NCBI GenBank assembly: GCA_963817855.1 | Contig: CAWFQA010000001.1 | Coordinates: 620,001-684,000 of the forward strand | Direction of reading: 5' to 3' | From: JAKAAZ01 sp963817855 | GTDB lineage: Bacteria; Acidobacteriota; Terriglobia; Terriglobales; Acidobacteriaceae | Length of the DNA: 64,000 nucleotides | Shown: in pieces, positions 32,864-42,001 of the stretch | How positions within the stretch are numbered: position 1 is the first letter of the stretch | How the letters are laid out: each line of letters starts with the position of its first letter | The notes under the pieces: generated by a model | The model's input: only the letters and a program-made list of their open reading frames with translations | Database searches by the model: none | Told to the model about the DNA's origin: nothing | Made by a program: the position numbers and the translations under genes

Positions 32864-33469
32864 TTATTCCGCTGGCCTCGATTCGATGGGGTGGTAATAA
32901 CGTGCCTCTGGATCGGCGCAGCCGTGGCATATCTTTTGGCCGTCGCGCACGATATACCGGTCGTAATTGATGCCCTCTCCGCAAATAGCACAGAGTGTGC
33001 GTTCCGATTTGTAGCCGGGAAATTCTTTTGCGCCAAGCGGTACCTGCACCCACTGCTCGCTAAACAGGATATTTTCCGGAAGTTCGCGATAGGCCAGCAT
33101 CTGCTGCTGATTCTTGTTCTCGATTTCCGGATGCAGTCGGCGCGCCGCTTCCCTGGAAGACTCGCGAGCGCAGATGCGCACCGCCCGGCCACTTTCGACA
33201 TCGACAAATGTTGCGGCCATCTTGCCCCAGTCGCGAAACTTCAACGCGCGCTTGCCCAGGCGGCAGCCGGTGACGACGGCGATAGCATCGGTGGCACAGC
33301 GGTCAATCTCCACAAATGTGACAAGCCGCTTACGATCTTTTCCGCGGGGATCGTAGAGACCGAGGCGGTCGCATCCCAGCATCGCCATGCGCACACCCAG
33401 CACCTGGCCGGCGCAGAGATGGCCGTGGGCAATTTCGGCTTCCTTCAGCAATTCGTCCATATCCTTCAT
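32864..33469 (-). CDS. FmdE-domain protein with C-terminal zinc finger
   Basis: The 201-residue protein begins MKDMDELLKEAEIAHGHLC and contains GHLCAGQVLGVRMAMLG and DAIAVVTGCRLG, the FmdE signature. The C-terminus has a four-Cys finger CAICGEGINY...CHGCADPE. FmdE was named from formylmethanofuran dehydrogenase, but stand-alone homologues of unknown role occur in non-methanogens. The start ATG 33469 is chosen over a longer frame that lacks a conserved N-terminus. It is divergent from the protease genes, 91 bases apart. A molybdopterin enzyme occurs at 20.5 kb, but no direct link is shown. Confidence 0.75.
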   Translation of the reverse strand: MKDMDELLKEAEIAHGHLCAGQVLGVRMAMLGCDRLGLYDPRGKDRKRLVTFVEIDRCATDAIAVVTGCRLGKRALKFRDWGKMAATFVDVESGRAVRICARESSREAARRLHPEIENKNQQQMLAYRELPENILFSEQWVQVPLGAKEFPGYKSERTLCAICGEGINYDRYIVRDGQKICHGCADPEARYYHPIESRPAE

Positions 33470-33560
33470 GTATGTAGAGTACGCACGGACGGGCAGAAGA
33501 TCGACAAGCACATTTTCTTAGTTTGGCATATCATGTGTGTCACATAAGGAGGAAACCGCC

Positions 33561-34538
33561 ATGATTGGCAGCCTTCTTCTCGCAATCTCCACCACGCTGC
33601 TACCGCAAACGTCACAACCGCAGCAGGTGGCTCCGCTGATCCCCGCGCAGCATTTCACACCGGTCACCGTTCCCTTCGATTACTTCAATCGACACATCTT
33701 TATCACGCTGACGTTGAACGGCACCCCGGGGATGGTTTTTCTTATGGACAGCGGGACCAACTGCAACGTTTTGAGCATGGCTACCGCGGCCTCGATGGGA
33801 TTGCGGCCGGTGAGCATTCAACAGAAAAAAGGGCTTGGGCTGGGGGCTGGCAAGGTAAACATCGCGGCGGCCAAGGATATCGACGCCAGGATCGGAAATA
33901 TCCAGATCGCGAACTTGATGGCGGTAGTCGATCTCACGGACCTGGAAAATCGCTTTGGACATCGCATTGACGGGATTCTGGGATTTCCATTTTTGCAGAA
34001 CTTCGTCGTGCAACTGGATTTCACTCAGCATGTGCTGACCTTAATGCCGTCAAAGAAATACTCGTATCGAGGGACCGGCGACATGCTGTATTTGACCAGT
34101 CGATCGAAGGCGACCTCCATCCCGGTGATGCTGAGCACCGTGGACCATAGGGAGCGACAGATCAAGGTGGAGGTGGATACCGGCAGCGACGTGACCCTGT
34201 TGCTGTATTCGCAGTTTGTGCATGGCGCTCACATGGAGGGAATGTTTCCTGCCAAGTCGCAACTGCAGGCGTACGGGCTGGGAGGATATTTTTCGATGGA
34301 GTATGGGGTATTGAGTGCCCTGCTGATGGGCCGAACACAAGCCAGCAATCTGACAATTTTCAAAATGCTGAGCGAGCCGATGGCCACCCGAACGGGCTTC
34401 GCCGGGGTAATCGGCACGTCGCTGCTGGACCAGTTCGGCAAGGTTGTATTTGATGTGCCGCGGGGCCACATTATTTTCGAATTGAATCCGGCGAGCCAGG
34501 TTTCGACAAACCGGCCCTTACTTCCTGCGATTCCTTGA
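33561..34538 (+). CDS. Exported retropepsin-like aspartyl protease, paralogue 1
   Basis: The 325-residue protein has a short signal peptide and two half-protease units, each with an Asp-Thr/Ser-Gly active-site motif: VFLMDSGTNCNVLS near residue 62 and VEVDTGSDVTLLL near residue 207. Both halves carry the downstream hydrophobic Gly motif (DGILGFPFLQNF and GVIGTSLLDQFG). Unlike dimeric viral retropepsins, both lobes lie in one chain. AAGGAGG at 33547-33553 sets ATG 33561. A second copy follows at 34661. Substrates are unknown. Confidence 0.8.
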   Translation: MIGSLLLAISTTLLPQTSQPQQVAPLIPAQHFTPVTVPFDYFNRHIFITLTLNGTPGMVFLMDSGTNCNVLSMATAASMGLRPVSIQQKKGLGLGAGKVNIAAAKDIDARIGNIQIANLMAVVDLTDLENRFGHRIDGILGFPFLQNFVVQLDFTQHVLTLMPSKKYSYRGTGDMLYLTSRSKATSIPVMLSTVDHRERQIKVEVDTGSDVTLLLYSQFVHGAHMEGMFPAKSQLQAYGLGGYFSMEYGVLSALLMGRTQASNLTIFKMLSEPMATRTGFAGVIGTSLLDQFGKVVFDVPRGHIIFELNPASQVSTNRPLLPAIP

Positions 34539-34660
34539 CGGAAGGCGCAGGGTTGAAGCGATCGATTCGATAGCGATTGTGGATTGGCGCAATTGTGCAC
34601 AGGCTGAGCTACGTGCATTTGTATTTTGACATGGATACATGCGAAGCGGAGGTGAAAGGC

Positions 34661-35665
34661 ATGAGACGCAGGATCATTGTCACCCTGGCGGCAATGGTTT
34701 GCATGATGCCGCACGCCGATCCATCACGGACGTTAAAGCCGAAATCCAAGCCGCCACTGGTGCTGGGACGCTCCAAAGGACCCACTGCCGCTTTGACGGT
34801 GCCATTTGAGTATTTTCGACGGCACATCTATGTGACCGTCAGCTTGCAGGGCAAGCTGGGTTTTGTTTTCATGCTGGACAGCGGCGCAAATCGAAATATT
34901 TTGAACCTGCGAACCTCGAAGCTGCTTGGCATGCAGCCACTCAAATTGCAGCAGGAAAAAAACGTCGGATTCGGCGACGCGCCTGTCTATGTCGCTCCGG
35001 AAGAACGTATCAATGCGACCATCGGCTCCATCCAGGTGGCGCAAACGATGGCGGTGATCGACTTGAACCGGTTTGAACAGCACTTCGGTCATCGGACCGA
35101 CGGCATGTTGGGCTACCCATTCCTGCGGAACTTTGTGGTGAAGGTGGATTTTCAGAAGAAGCTTCTGACTTTATTTCCCAGGGACGGATATATCTATCGG
35201 GGGTCCGGCTTAGAGATCGCGTTGAAACCGAGTCGTGACTTTGTGATTACGCCCATCGCGCTGGGAAGCGATCGCCTGGTGCGCTACAGCGTCGACATGG
35301 CAGTGGACACCGGAAGTGACGCGACCATGATGCTGTACGATCAGTACGTTCGCCGGTTGGAACTGCAGGACAGCCGACAACATTCCGTATCCCGGCTGGC
35401 CTTTGGATTGAACGGATTTTATCCTGTAGCGCTGGGGAGCATCGATTCCTTTTCAATCGGTGATGCGGAAACCCATAACGTGGCTGTGGATTATTTGGCG
35501 GAGAATGAAACGGCCGCGGCGGAGCGGACGCTGCCGGGAGCGATCGGCAACGGAATCCTGCAGAACTTCCGCGCTGTCATCTTCGATGTGCCGCAGGGAC
35601 GGATGTTTCTTGAACTGAAACCTCCGCCGCTCACACCAGGTACGACCCGCACTGTGAGGTATTAA
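34661..35665 (+). CDS. Exported retropepsin-like aspartyl protease, paralogue 2
   Basis: The 334-residue protein is a paralogue of its neighbour, with the same two-lobed layout: FVFMLDSGANRNILN, then MAVDTGSDATMMLYDQ, each followed by DGMLGYPFLRNF and GAIGNGILQNF. GGAGGTG at 34648-34654 fixes ATG 34661. The N-terminus (IIVTLAAMVCMMPHA) is a signal peptide. The intervening 122 bases hold no gene. The tandem pair suggests two related secreted activities. Confidence 0.8.
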   Translation: MRRRIIVTLAAMVCMMPHADPSRTLKPKSKPPLVLGRSKGPTAALTVPFEYFRRHIYVTVSLQGKLGFVFMLDSGANRNILNLRTSKLLGMQPLKLQQEKNVGFGDAPVYVAPEERINATIGSIQVAQTMAVIDLNRFEQHFGHRTDGMLGYPFLRNFVVKVDFQKKLLTLFPRDGYIYRGSGLEIALKPSRDFVITPIALGSDRLVRYSVDMAVDTGSDATMMLYDQYVRRLELQDSRQHSVSRLAFGLNGFYPVALGSIDSFSIGDAETHNVAVDYLAENETAAAERTLPGAIGNGILQNFRAVIFDVPQGRMFLELKPPPLTPGTTRTVRY

Positions 35666-35677
35666 GAGCGGGCTGCA

Positions 35678-36379
35678 TTATTGGTCGTCTGGGGATTCGC
35701 CCTCCTCAATCAGAGCTGATGCCAGGCCGAAGATTTTATAACTGACGGCCGCGCTGTTGGTCGGATGGAAGACAACCTGCAACGGTTGGCGCTGCCAGGT
35801 TGCCGGAGCGCAGGCCGGGGTGGGGTGATCGTCCACCGTCCATTGCGAAAGGGCTTTGGCCACCAGCGGTCGTCGCACTCCTAATTGCGAAACCACCGCG
35901 TAGAGATGTTTGCCGGTGGTGTTAACACCGCAATAGGCGGCATAGTCGCGAAACCAGACAATCTCCGAAACAGCCGGATCGAAGTCCGGCAAATGCAGCA
36001 CGCTAATGTGCGCGGAACTGCGATCGACAAGCAGCCAGGGCCCCAGAACCCAGAGCCAGTGGGCACCCACCTCATCCGGCAATGCGTCGTTCAGCTTAAC
36101 GGCGCGGCGAGCGACAAACGTTCGATCCGTGATTTCATGAATCTCACCAGTGGTCCAATCCTTGACCTGACCGTCGACGACCAGCGGACGCACGCGCAGC
36201 CGGGTGGGTTCATCGGCAGATGGGCTGGGTGCGGCAGGAGATAGGCTGGATGCGGCAGCGGGGGCGGTGTAGGGTACCTTGCGCCATCCACCCAACGCCA
36301 CCGAGTGAACCTTGGCGGCAACAGGAAGACAGAACAGCAGAAGAGTGGCGCAAACGCCGAGCGACTTGGGGCAGGCCAT
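35678..36379 (-). CDS. Exported protein of unknown function
   Basis: The 233-residue protein starts MACPKSLGVCATLLLFCLPV, a signal peptide ending near VAAK. A Ser/Pro/Ala linker (about residues 38-55) is followed by a conserved-looking globular part rich in Trp and Asp (GEIHEITDRTFVARRAVKL; HWLWVLGPWLLVDRSSAHI; GGVNTTG-like turns). No known family is recognised. A longer reading frame upstream of ATG 36379 runs into a repeat element and is not used. It converges on the second protease gene. Confidence 0.55.
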   Translation of the reverse strand: MACPKSLGVCATLLLFCLPVAAKVHSVALGGWRKVPYTAPAAASSLSPAAPSPSADEPTRLRVRPLVVDGQVKDWTTGEIHEITDRTFVARRAVKLNDALPDEVGAHWLWVLGPWLLVDRSSAHISVLHLPDFDPAVSEIVWFRDYAAYCGVNTTGKHLYAVVSQLGVRRPLVAKALSQWTVDDHPTPACAPATWQRQPLQVVFHPTNSAAVSYKIFGLASALIEEGESPDDQ

Positions 36380-36430
36380 GGCCCGAGAGTAGCCGAGCGC
36401 GAGCCGGGATACAAGTGGCTTCGTAGCAGA

Positions 36431-36471
36431 GTCACTCTGAATGCAAGTCGCCGCGGCGACCTCAGAATGAC
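36431..36471. repeat. Short relative of the GTCATTCTGA repeat
   Basis: GTCACTCTGA (36431-36440) is complementary to TCAGAATGAC (36462-36471) with one mismatch, enclosing the same 14-bp palindrome GTCGCCGCGGCGAC (36447-36460) found at 6049-6062. It lies between the unknown exported protein and tyrS. Confidence 0.7.
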
Positions 36472-36479
36472 TCGTATAT

Positions 36480-37742
36480 TTATTCGATGACGGCAATTTT
36501 TGCGCGCTTGCCGACACGAATGGGTACATGCGCCGGCAATGCTTCCAGGCGCAGCCAGGGCGCCGAGTGCGATGCACCATTGATTGCAACGGCGCTGCTC
36601 TTCAGCTTGCGGTTCGCGTCGGTGGCTGAATCTGCGAGGCTACAGAGCGCCAGCAACTTGTCGACGCGAATTGACCGGGTTTCCGCATTCCAACCCAACG
36701 TATCTCGACTGACGTGGACTTCTTCCGCATCTGTCGGCATTTCCTTGCGCTGAAATTGTTTGGCCCAGTTTTCGTCCGCCTGTTGCGCGGCGGCCTGGGA
36801 ATGAAAATCCGCGGTGATCGTGCGAGCCAGGCGCTTCTTGGCCTCCATCGGATGCAGCGCACCGCTGGCAACATCGTTCTTCATCGCTTCGATTTCGTGC
36901 GGGCGCAGGTCGGTGAGCAGCGTCCAGTAACGCCACATCAGCTCGTCGGAGATTGACATCAGCTTGCCATACATTTCCTGTGGCGGCTCGTGAACACCGA
37001 TGGCGTTGCCGAGTGATTTCGACATTTTCTGCGCGCCGTCGAGGCCTTCGATAATCGGCATCATCAGGACGATCTGCGCCGGGGTGCCGGCCTGGCGTTG
37101 CAATTCGCGGCCGACCAGCAGGTTGAATCGTTGATCTGTGCCGCCGAGTTCGACGTCGGCGTCCAGCATGACGGAGTCGTAGCCCTGCGCCAGCGGATAG
37201 AGCATTTCGTGCAGCGAGATGGGTTGTTCGGACTGAAAGCGCTTGTGAAACTCGTCCCGCTCGAGCATCTGGGAGACGGTGAATTTTGCGGCCAGGCGAA
37301 TGATGCCTTCAAAGCCGAGTTTGCCGAGCCACTCTGAGTTGTAGCGAACTTCGGTCTTTTCGCGATCGAGAATCTTGAAAACCTGATCGGTGTAGGTCTG
37401 GGAATTCTTGTCGATTTCCTCGCGCGTGAGTGGCTTGCGAGTGACAGAGCGGCCGGTGGGATCACCAATCAAGCTGGTGAAGTCGCCAATCAGAAAAATG
37501 ACGGTATGTCCCAGGTCTTGAAAGTGCTTCAGCTTGCGAATCAGAACGGTGTGGCCCAAGTGGAGATCGGGCGCAGTGGGATCGAAGCCGGCTTTGACGC
37601 GCAAGGGGCGGCCAGTGGCGCGCGATTGTTCCAGCCGGGCGCGCAGCTCGGGCAGCGGAATAATTTCTGCAGTGCCTTTCCTGAGGTATTCGAGTTGTTC
37701 GTCGACAGGGGCGAACTCGCCATGGCGATCAAAATTGGACAT
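36480..37742 (-). CDS. tyrS: Tyrosyl-tRNA synthetase
   Basis: The 420-residue class I enzyme has the HIGH-type motif DPTAPDLHLGHTVLIRKL, the tyrosine site region LGGTDQRFNLLVGRELQRQ and the KMSKS loop GAQKMSKSLGNAIG. The C-terminal S4-like RNA-binding domain includes SIRVDKLLALCSLADSATDA. ATG 37742 gives MSNFDRHGEFAPVDEQLEY; a longer frame would overlap the divergent neighbour. A TATACT element lies only about 10 bases upstream, so the leader may be very short. The neighbour starts 64 bases away on the other strand. Confidence 0.97.
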   Translation of the reverse strand: MSNFDRHGEFAPVDEQLEYLRKGTAEIIPLPELRARLEQSRATGRPLRVKAGFDPTAPDLHLGHTVLIRKLKHFQDLGHTVIFLIGDFTSLIGDPTGRSVTRKPLTREEIDKNSQTYTDQVFKILDREKTEVRYNSEWLGKLGFEGIIRLAAKFTVSQMLERDEFHKRFQSEQPISLHEMLYPLAQGYDSVMLDADVELGGTDQRFNLLVGRELQRQAGTPAQIVLMMPIIEGLDGAQKMSKSLGNAIGVHEPPQEMYGKLMSISDELMWRYWTLLTDLRPHEIEAMKNDVASGALHPMEAKKRLARTITADFHSQAAAQQADENWAKQFQRKEMPTDAEEVHVSRDTLGWNAETRSIRVDKLLALCSLADSATDANRKLKSSAVAINGASHSAPWLRLEALPAHVPIRVGKRAKIAVIE

Positions 37743-37806
37743 GATGCAACCTAGTATAAAGATTGCGTGGCCTGCTGCGGCGGGTTCCTGCGGTGCGGGG
37801 TGAGCT

Positions 37807-39006
37807 GTGGCGATTGATGTTGCGTCGGTTCGGGCGGATACGCCGGGGTGCGAAAACGTTCTGCACTTGAACAATGCCGGCGCCAGTCTGTCGCCGACTC
37901 CCGTGCTGGAGCGGGTGAAGACGCATCTCGACTTGGAAGCCGCGATCGGCGGGTATGAGGCCGAGGACAGTGTCGCCGAGGAATACCAGGGTATATATGG
38001 CTCCATTGCGAGAATGCTGGAATGCGCGGCGAACGAAATCGCACTGGTAGAAAATGCGACGCGCGCATGGGATGCGGCGTTTTACGCGCTGGCTGAAAGT
38101 TTTGAGCCGGGCGACAAAATTCTTACCGCGTCGAATGAATATGTCAGTAATTACCTGGCGTTTTTGCAGGTGGCGCGCCAGCGAAGCATCGAAATTGTTG
38201 TTGTTCCAAACGAGCCGGAAGGAGAGATTTCTCTCACCGCACTGGAGGCGGCGATTCGGCAACATGGGGAGCGGGTGAAGCTGATTGCCTTGACTCACGT
38301 GCCAACCAATGGTGGGTTGGTGCAGCCGGCGGTGGCGGTGGGTCGTATCGCGCGCCGGAATCAAATTCCATATTTGCTGGATGCATGTCAGGCGGCCGGA
38401 CAAATGCCGCTAAAGGTGGAGGAACTAGGCTGCGATATGCTGGCCGCCACCGGACGGAAATATTTGCGTGGGCCGCGAGGAACGGGCTTTCTGTATATAC
38501 GGCAATCGATGTTGGAGCGGTTGGAGCCGACACCCATCGACATGAGCTCGGCTGAGTGGAGCTCGCGAGAAGAATACAAACTGCGCAACGATGCACGCCG
38601 ATTTGAAATTTCAGGCGGTTCAGTGGCGTGCCAGCTGGGCCTGGGAATCGCGGTCGAGTATGCGATGGCGGTGGGGCTGGACAACATTGCCGCGCGGGTA
38701 ACTGCGCTGGCGGAACAGTTGCGCGAGAAACTGGGCGAAATTCCTGGAGTCACGGTGCGGGACCTGCCGGGCAGCGGCAGCCAGATGCGCTGCGGTATTG
38801 TGACCTTCACCCATGAACAGCATGACGCGAGAGCCATCGTCGCAACAATGCGCGAGCAGCGGATCAATGTGCGGGTGACCCCGCTTAGTTCAACGCGCAT
38901 TGACATGGAGCAGCGAGGACTGACCGCAATGGTGCGCGCCTCCGTGCATTACTACAACACGGACGAAGAAATTGCGCGCTTCGCCAAGGCTGTCGCGGCA
39001 ATGTAA
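37807..39006 (+). CDS. Class V aminotransferase (PLP-dependent)
   Basis: The 399-residue protein has HLNNAGASLSPTPVLERV at the N-terminus and the PLP lysine in GCDMLAATGRKYLRGPRGTG (cysteine desulfurase/isopenicillin-N epimerase fold). The conserved Asp/Gln pair lies in PYLLDACQAAGQ. It could be a desulfurase-like or amino-acid lyase; there is no iron-sulfur assembly gene nearby, so the substrate is open. The start is GTG 37807. It is divergent from tyrS. Confidence 0.85.
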   Translation: MAIDVASVRADTPGCENVLHLNNAGASLSPTPVLERVKTHLDLEAAIGGYEAEDSVAEEYQGIYGSIARMLECAANEIALVENATRAWDAAFYALAESFEPGDKILTASNEYVSNYLAFLQVARQRSIEIVVVPNEPEGEISLTALEAAIRQHGERVKLIALTHVPTNGGLVQPAVAVGRIARRNQIPYLLDACQAAGQMPLKVEELGCDMLAATGRKYLRGPRGTGFLYIRQSMLERLEPTPIDMSSAEWSSREEYKLRNDARRFEISGGSVACQLGLGIAVEYAMAVGLDNIAARVTALAEQLREKLGEIPGVTVRDLPGSGSQMRCGIVTFTHEQHDARAIVATMREQRINVRVTPLSSTRIDMEQRGLTAMVRASVHYYNTDEEIARFAKAVAAM

Positions 39007-39140
39007 AGTGCACCCGCGGGCACAGAAAACATGGCAGATACCCGCGAATTCTTTCTGGTAGCGGTGACTCGGGAAGCTGATATGCTTGGCGGAGAAAAAG
39101 TCTCCCTTCGCCTTAGCCCAATGTGTCAGAGGAGTGTCCG

Positions 39141-41216
39141 ATGGTTCTTAAGACCGACGGTTGTCGGCGGCCGTTTTGCACTTCGCCCGTTCGGGCTCTC
39201 TCGCGAACATTGTTGCTGGCCTGTCTGCTGCTTCCTGCGATTTGCATGCATGGCCAGGCGTTTCAAACTCCTAATCCCGGCACAGGCTACGTGGCAGTCG
39301 CAGGCGAATGGCAATTCCGCATGGGAGATGATCTGTCCTGGGCAAGTCCCGCCTACAACGACTCCGGCTGGGAGCAACTGCGCGCTGACGACACCTGGGG
39401 TGCGCAGACCCATCCCGGCTACACAGGATTTGCCTGGTATCGCAAGCGCATTGATGTGACCGGCCCAGCGGGCAAGCTTTCCATTCTGATACCGCCGGTT
39501 GATGACGCATATGAAATTTACTGGAATGGCAAGAAGATTGGAGGCTATGGCGGCCTTCCGCCGCACGCGGCGTGGTGGGAGCTTGGGATGGGCCACGACA
39601 CCGTCTACCCGCTCGGGCCCTCGCCGCTCAGTGGCGTGTTGGCGCTGCGGGTTTGGATGGCGCCGCTTTCCTCTAGCGATCCTTCTACAATTGGCGGCCT
39701 GGTTGCACCTCCGCTGCTGGGCAGTCCGGCTGTTCTCACCATGCAGGCGGCCATGCCGCAATACTTGCAGGAGCAGCAGCAGCTTCCGCAAACTCTCATC
39801 TCTGCCGTGATGCTGGTCGCCGGACTGCTCACCCTGTTGCTGTTTCTACGCGATCGTAAGGAGTGGTTGTATCTGTGGTTGGGCATCTACCTGCTAGCCA
39901 GCGGATTCATCACCAGTTTTTTCTTTTGGGGCGGCAATCTGCATTTTATTGCATTGAGCCACATCGTACAGTTTCTCCAGACATCCCAGGACATCTCGCT
40001 TTGGCTGCTTCTGCTCACGCTCTTCGGATTCAGCCGGGAGCCTCGCTGGCGGCGCTGGACGGTTGCGCTGGCCGTGTTCTATGTGGCCGCGCAGGCAGTG
40101 GACGCGATCATGATTTCCAACTGGCAATATGCCGGCATCGGCATGCAATGGACCGACGCCATTACCACCGCGATTTACCAGCTGGCCCCGCTCTATATTC
40201 TTTTCATTGTCGGTTTCGGTCTTTGGCGACGAAAGCGCCGGACGCTCTGGCCCTTGGCCATTATGGTCTTTCTCTTCGGCCTATGGACCTTCCTGAATGA
40301 GAACGTCGGTCAGGGCCAGCGTTTCACCCATTGGACACTTTCTGGCATTTTGCAGATATGGGGTCTTCGTTTCGGAGGCTATACCTTCAGCCCAGCTTTT
40401 CTGTTGGACACGCTGCTTTTCCTCGTCCTGGTCTTCACTGTGGCGCAACAGCAGTTGCAGGAGCGCCGGCGTCAGACGCACCTCGACACGGAAATCCAGT
40501 CCGCGCGCGAAGTCCAGCACGTTTTGATTCCGGAGGACGTCCCCGCCATTCCAGGCTTCTCGATTGCCAGCATCTACAAGCCCGCCACTGAACTTGGTGG
40601 CGATTTCTACCAGGTGATTCCGCTCGAGGCGGGAGGAGCGCTGGTTGTGGTGGGGGACGTCAGCGGCAAAGGATTGAAGGCTGCCATGGTGGTGTCACTG
40701 ATTGTGGGCGCGCTGCGCACCCTGGCTGACTTTACACAGGAGCCGGCAGAAATTCTGCGGGGTCTGAATCGCCGTCTGATTGGCCGCACCCAGGGCGGAT
40801 TTGCGACCTGCGTGGTCATGCGCATCGAACCCGATGGAAGCGCCGCGATTGCGACTGCCGGTCATTTTTCGCCGTTGCGGGAGGGAAGCGAACTGCCACT
40901 TGAAGGGGCGTTGCCGCTCGGCATTGTGCCGGATGCAACGTATGACCAGATTGTCTTCCGCATACAGGAAAACGAGACACTGATCTTCTATACCGACGGC
41001 ATTGTGGAGGCCCGTAACGAACAAGGCGAATTGTTCGGCTTCGACCGGGTGCAGGAGATGTCGAGGGCAGGGTCGTCCGCAGTTCAAGTGGCGGAGGAAG
41101 CCAGCGCGTTCGGCCAGGATGATGACATCACGGTGCTGACGCTGACGCGACTGGCGGCCAGCGAGCCGGCGGTTGCCGCCACCGTCAAGCTAACGACGCA
41201 GATTGCCGCCGGCTAA
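39141..41216 (+). CDS. Membrane SpoIIE/RsbU-type phosphatase with exported sugar-binding-like domain
   Basis: After a signal-like helix (LLLACLLLPAICMHGQ), residues 50-170 (WQFRMGDDLSWASPAYNDSGW) resemble the galactose-binding domain of family 2 glycosidases. Seven or so membrane segments follow (residues 210-430), then a short linker and a PP2C-like SpoIIE domain with GGDFYQV, VVVGDVSGKGLKAAM and LIFYTDGIVEARN. Such phosphatases act on anti-sigma-factor antagonists. The periplasmic domain may sense carbohydrate and switch the phosphatase, which is inferred. ATG 39141 is preceded by GAGGAG. No anti-sigma partner lies beside it. Confidence 0.85.
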   Translation: MVLKTDGCRRPFCTSPVRALSRTLLLACLLLPAICMHGQAFQTPNPGTGYVAVAGEWQFRMGDDLSWASPAYNDSGWEQLRADDTWGAQTHPGYTGFAWYRKRIDVTGPAGKLSILIPPVDDAYEIYWNGKKIGGYGGLPPHAAWWELGMGHDTVYPLGPSPLSGVLALRVWMAPLSSSDPSTIGGLVAPPLLGSPAVLTMQAAMPQYLQEQQQLPQTLISAVMLVAGLLTLLLFLRDRKEWLYLWLGIYLLASGFITSFFFWGGNLHFIALSHIVQFLQTSQDISLWLLLLTLFGFSREPRWRRWTVALAVFYVAAQAVDAIMISNWQYAGIGMQWTDAITTAIYQLAPLYILFIVGFGLWRRKRRTLWPLAIMVFLFGLWTFLNENVGQGQRFTHWTLSGILQIWGLRFGGYTFSPAFLLDTLLFLVLVFTVAQQQLQERRRQTHLDTEIQSAREVQHVLIPEDVPAIPGFSIASIYKPATELGGDFYQVIPLEAGGALVVVGDVSGKGLKAAMVVSLIVGALRTLADFTQEPAEILRGLNRRLIGRTQGGFATCVVMRIEPDGSAAIATAGHFSPLREGSELPLEGALPLGIVPDATYDQIVFRIQENETLIFYTDGIVEARNEQGELFGFDRVQEMSRAGSSAVQVAEEASAFGQDDDITVLTLTRLAASEPAVAATVKLTTQIAAG

Positions 41217-41322
41217 AGCGAATCATATCGATTGCCGAGTTCTGGTCTCGATCTTTCCGTTCATGAAACTATGAAGGGAGTCGAGCCGGGGAGATGCGCA
41301 ACCCCCGTGAACCGGAGGAGAC

Positions 41323-41925
41323 ATGTCGCGACGATCGACGATTTCGCTGGTTGCTGCGTGGCTTCTGGCAGCGGTATGGCTGGCTCCCGCGAGCTCGTCG
41401 CTATGCCAGAAGGGCTACACCGGCGCGGACCTGCAGCGTATGGGGCAATGGTTGCAGTTCTATCATTTGGACCTGGATAAGCTGGAAATTCCACCTTATG
41501 CGTCGCCCTACGCCGCCGCGCTGACCAGCGGCAAACATGGCTGGCGAATCGCGGTGTTTTTGCGCGATGGCGGAGTGACCAACGTGAGTTGGGATTCCGG
41601 ATATCTGAAGCGTCCGTTTCAGGCGGCCAGCACCGACAACTTTGTGTTGTCTCCCGGCACGGGAACGAACTTCGGCGTCAGCTTCAGCGGATGCGACGCC
41701 AGGGATTGCGCCGGCAATTACGGGGCTCTGCTGTACCTGCCATGGAGCCGTCAATTTTTTCAGAAGGGAGTGGCGGGCCGTTCTGTGGCGTGCTCGCAGT
41801 CGTTGCTGGACCCGGCAAATGCGAAAGCGCTGCAGATGCTCGATGCCGCACTGAAGCGCCAGCAGGCGGATGTTTCGCATTATGTGGCGCCGCCGTGCCC
41901 GGGAGTCCCCACGACAGGCCACTAA
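41323..41925 (+). CDS. Exported protein of unknown function
   Basis: The 200-residue protein has a signal peptide (STISLVAAWLLAAVWLAPA) and six Cys residues (for example SSLCQKGYTGADL, FSGCDARDCAGNYG, SVACSQSLL and PPCPGVP), which could pair in the periplasm. GGAGG precedes ATG 41323 by 5 bases. No family is recognised. It precedes an SDR gene on the same strand. Confidence 0.6.
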   Translation: MSRRSTISLVAAWLLAAVWLAPASSSLCQKGYTGADLQRMGQWLQFYHLDLDKLEIPPYASPYAAALTSGKHGWRIAVFLRDGGVTNVSWDSGYLKRPFQAASTDNFVLSPGTGTNFGVSFSGCDARDCAGNYGALLYLPWSRQFFQKGVAGRSVACSQSLLDPANAKALQMLDAALKRQQADVSHYVAPPCPGVPTTGH

Positions 41926-42001
41926 TCTCCCTCATCCCCAAGTTCACAGGGGAATGCCGTTGGGGTTGCACGATTGCGTGCCTTCTTTTAGCGTCAAGAC
42001 T

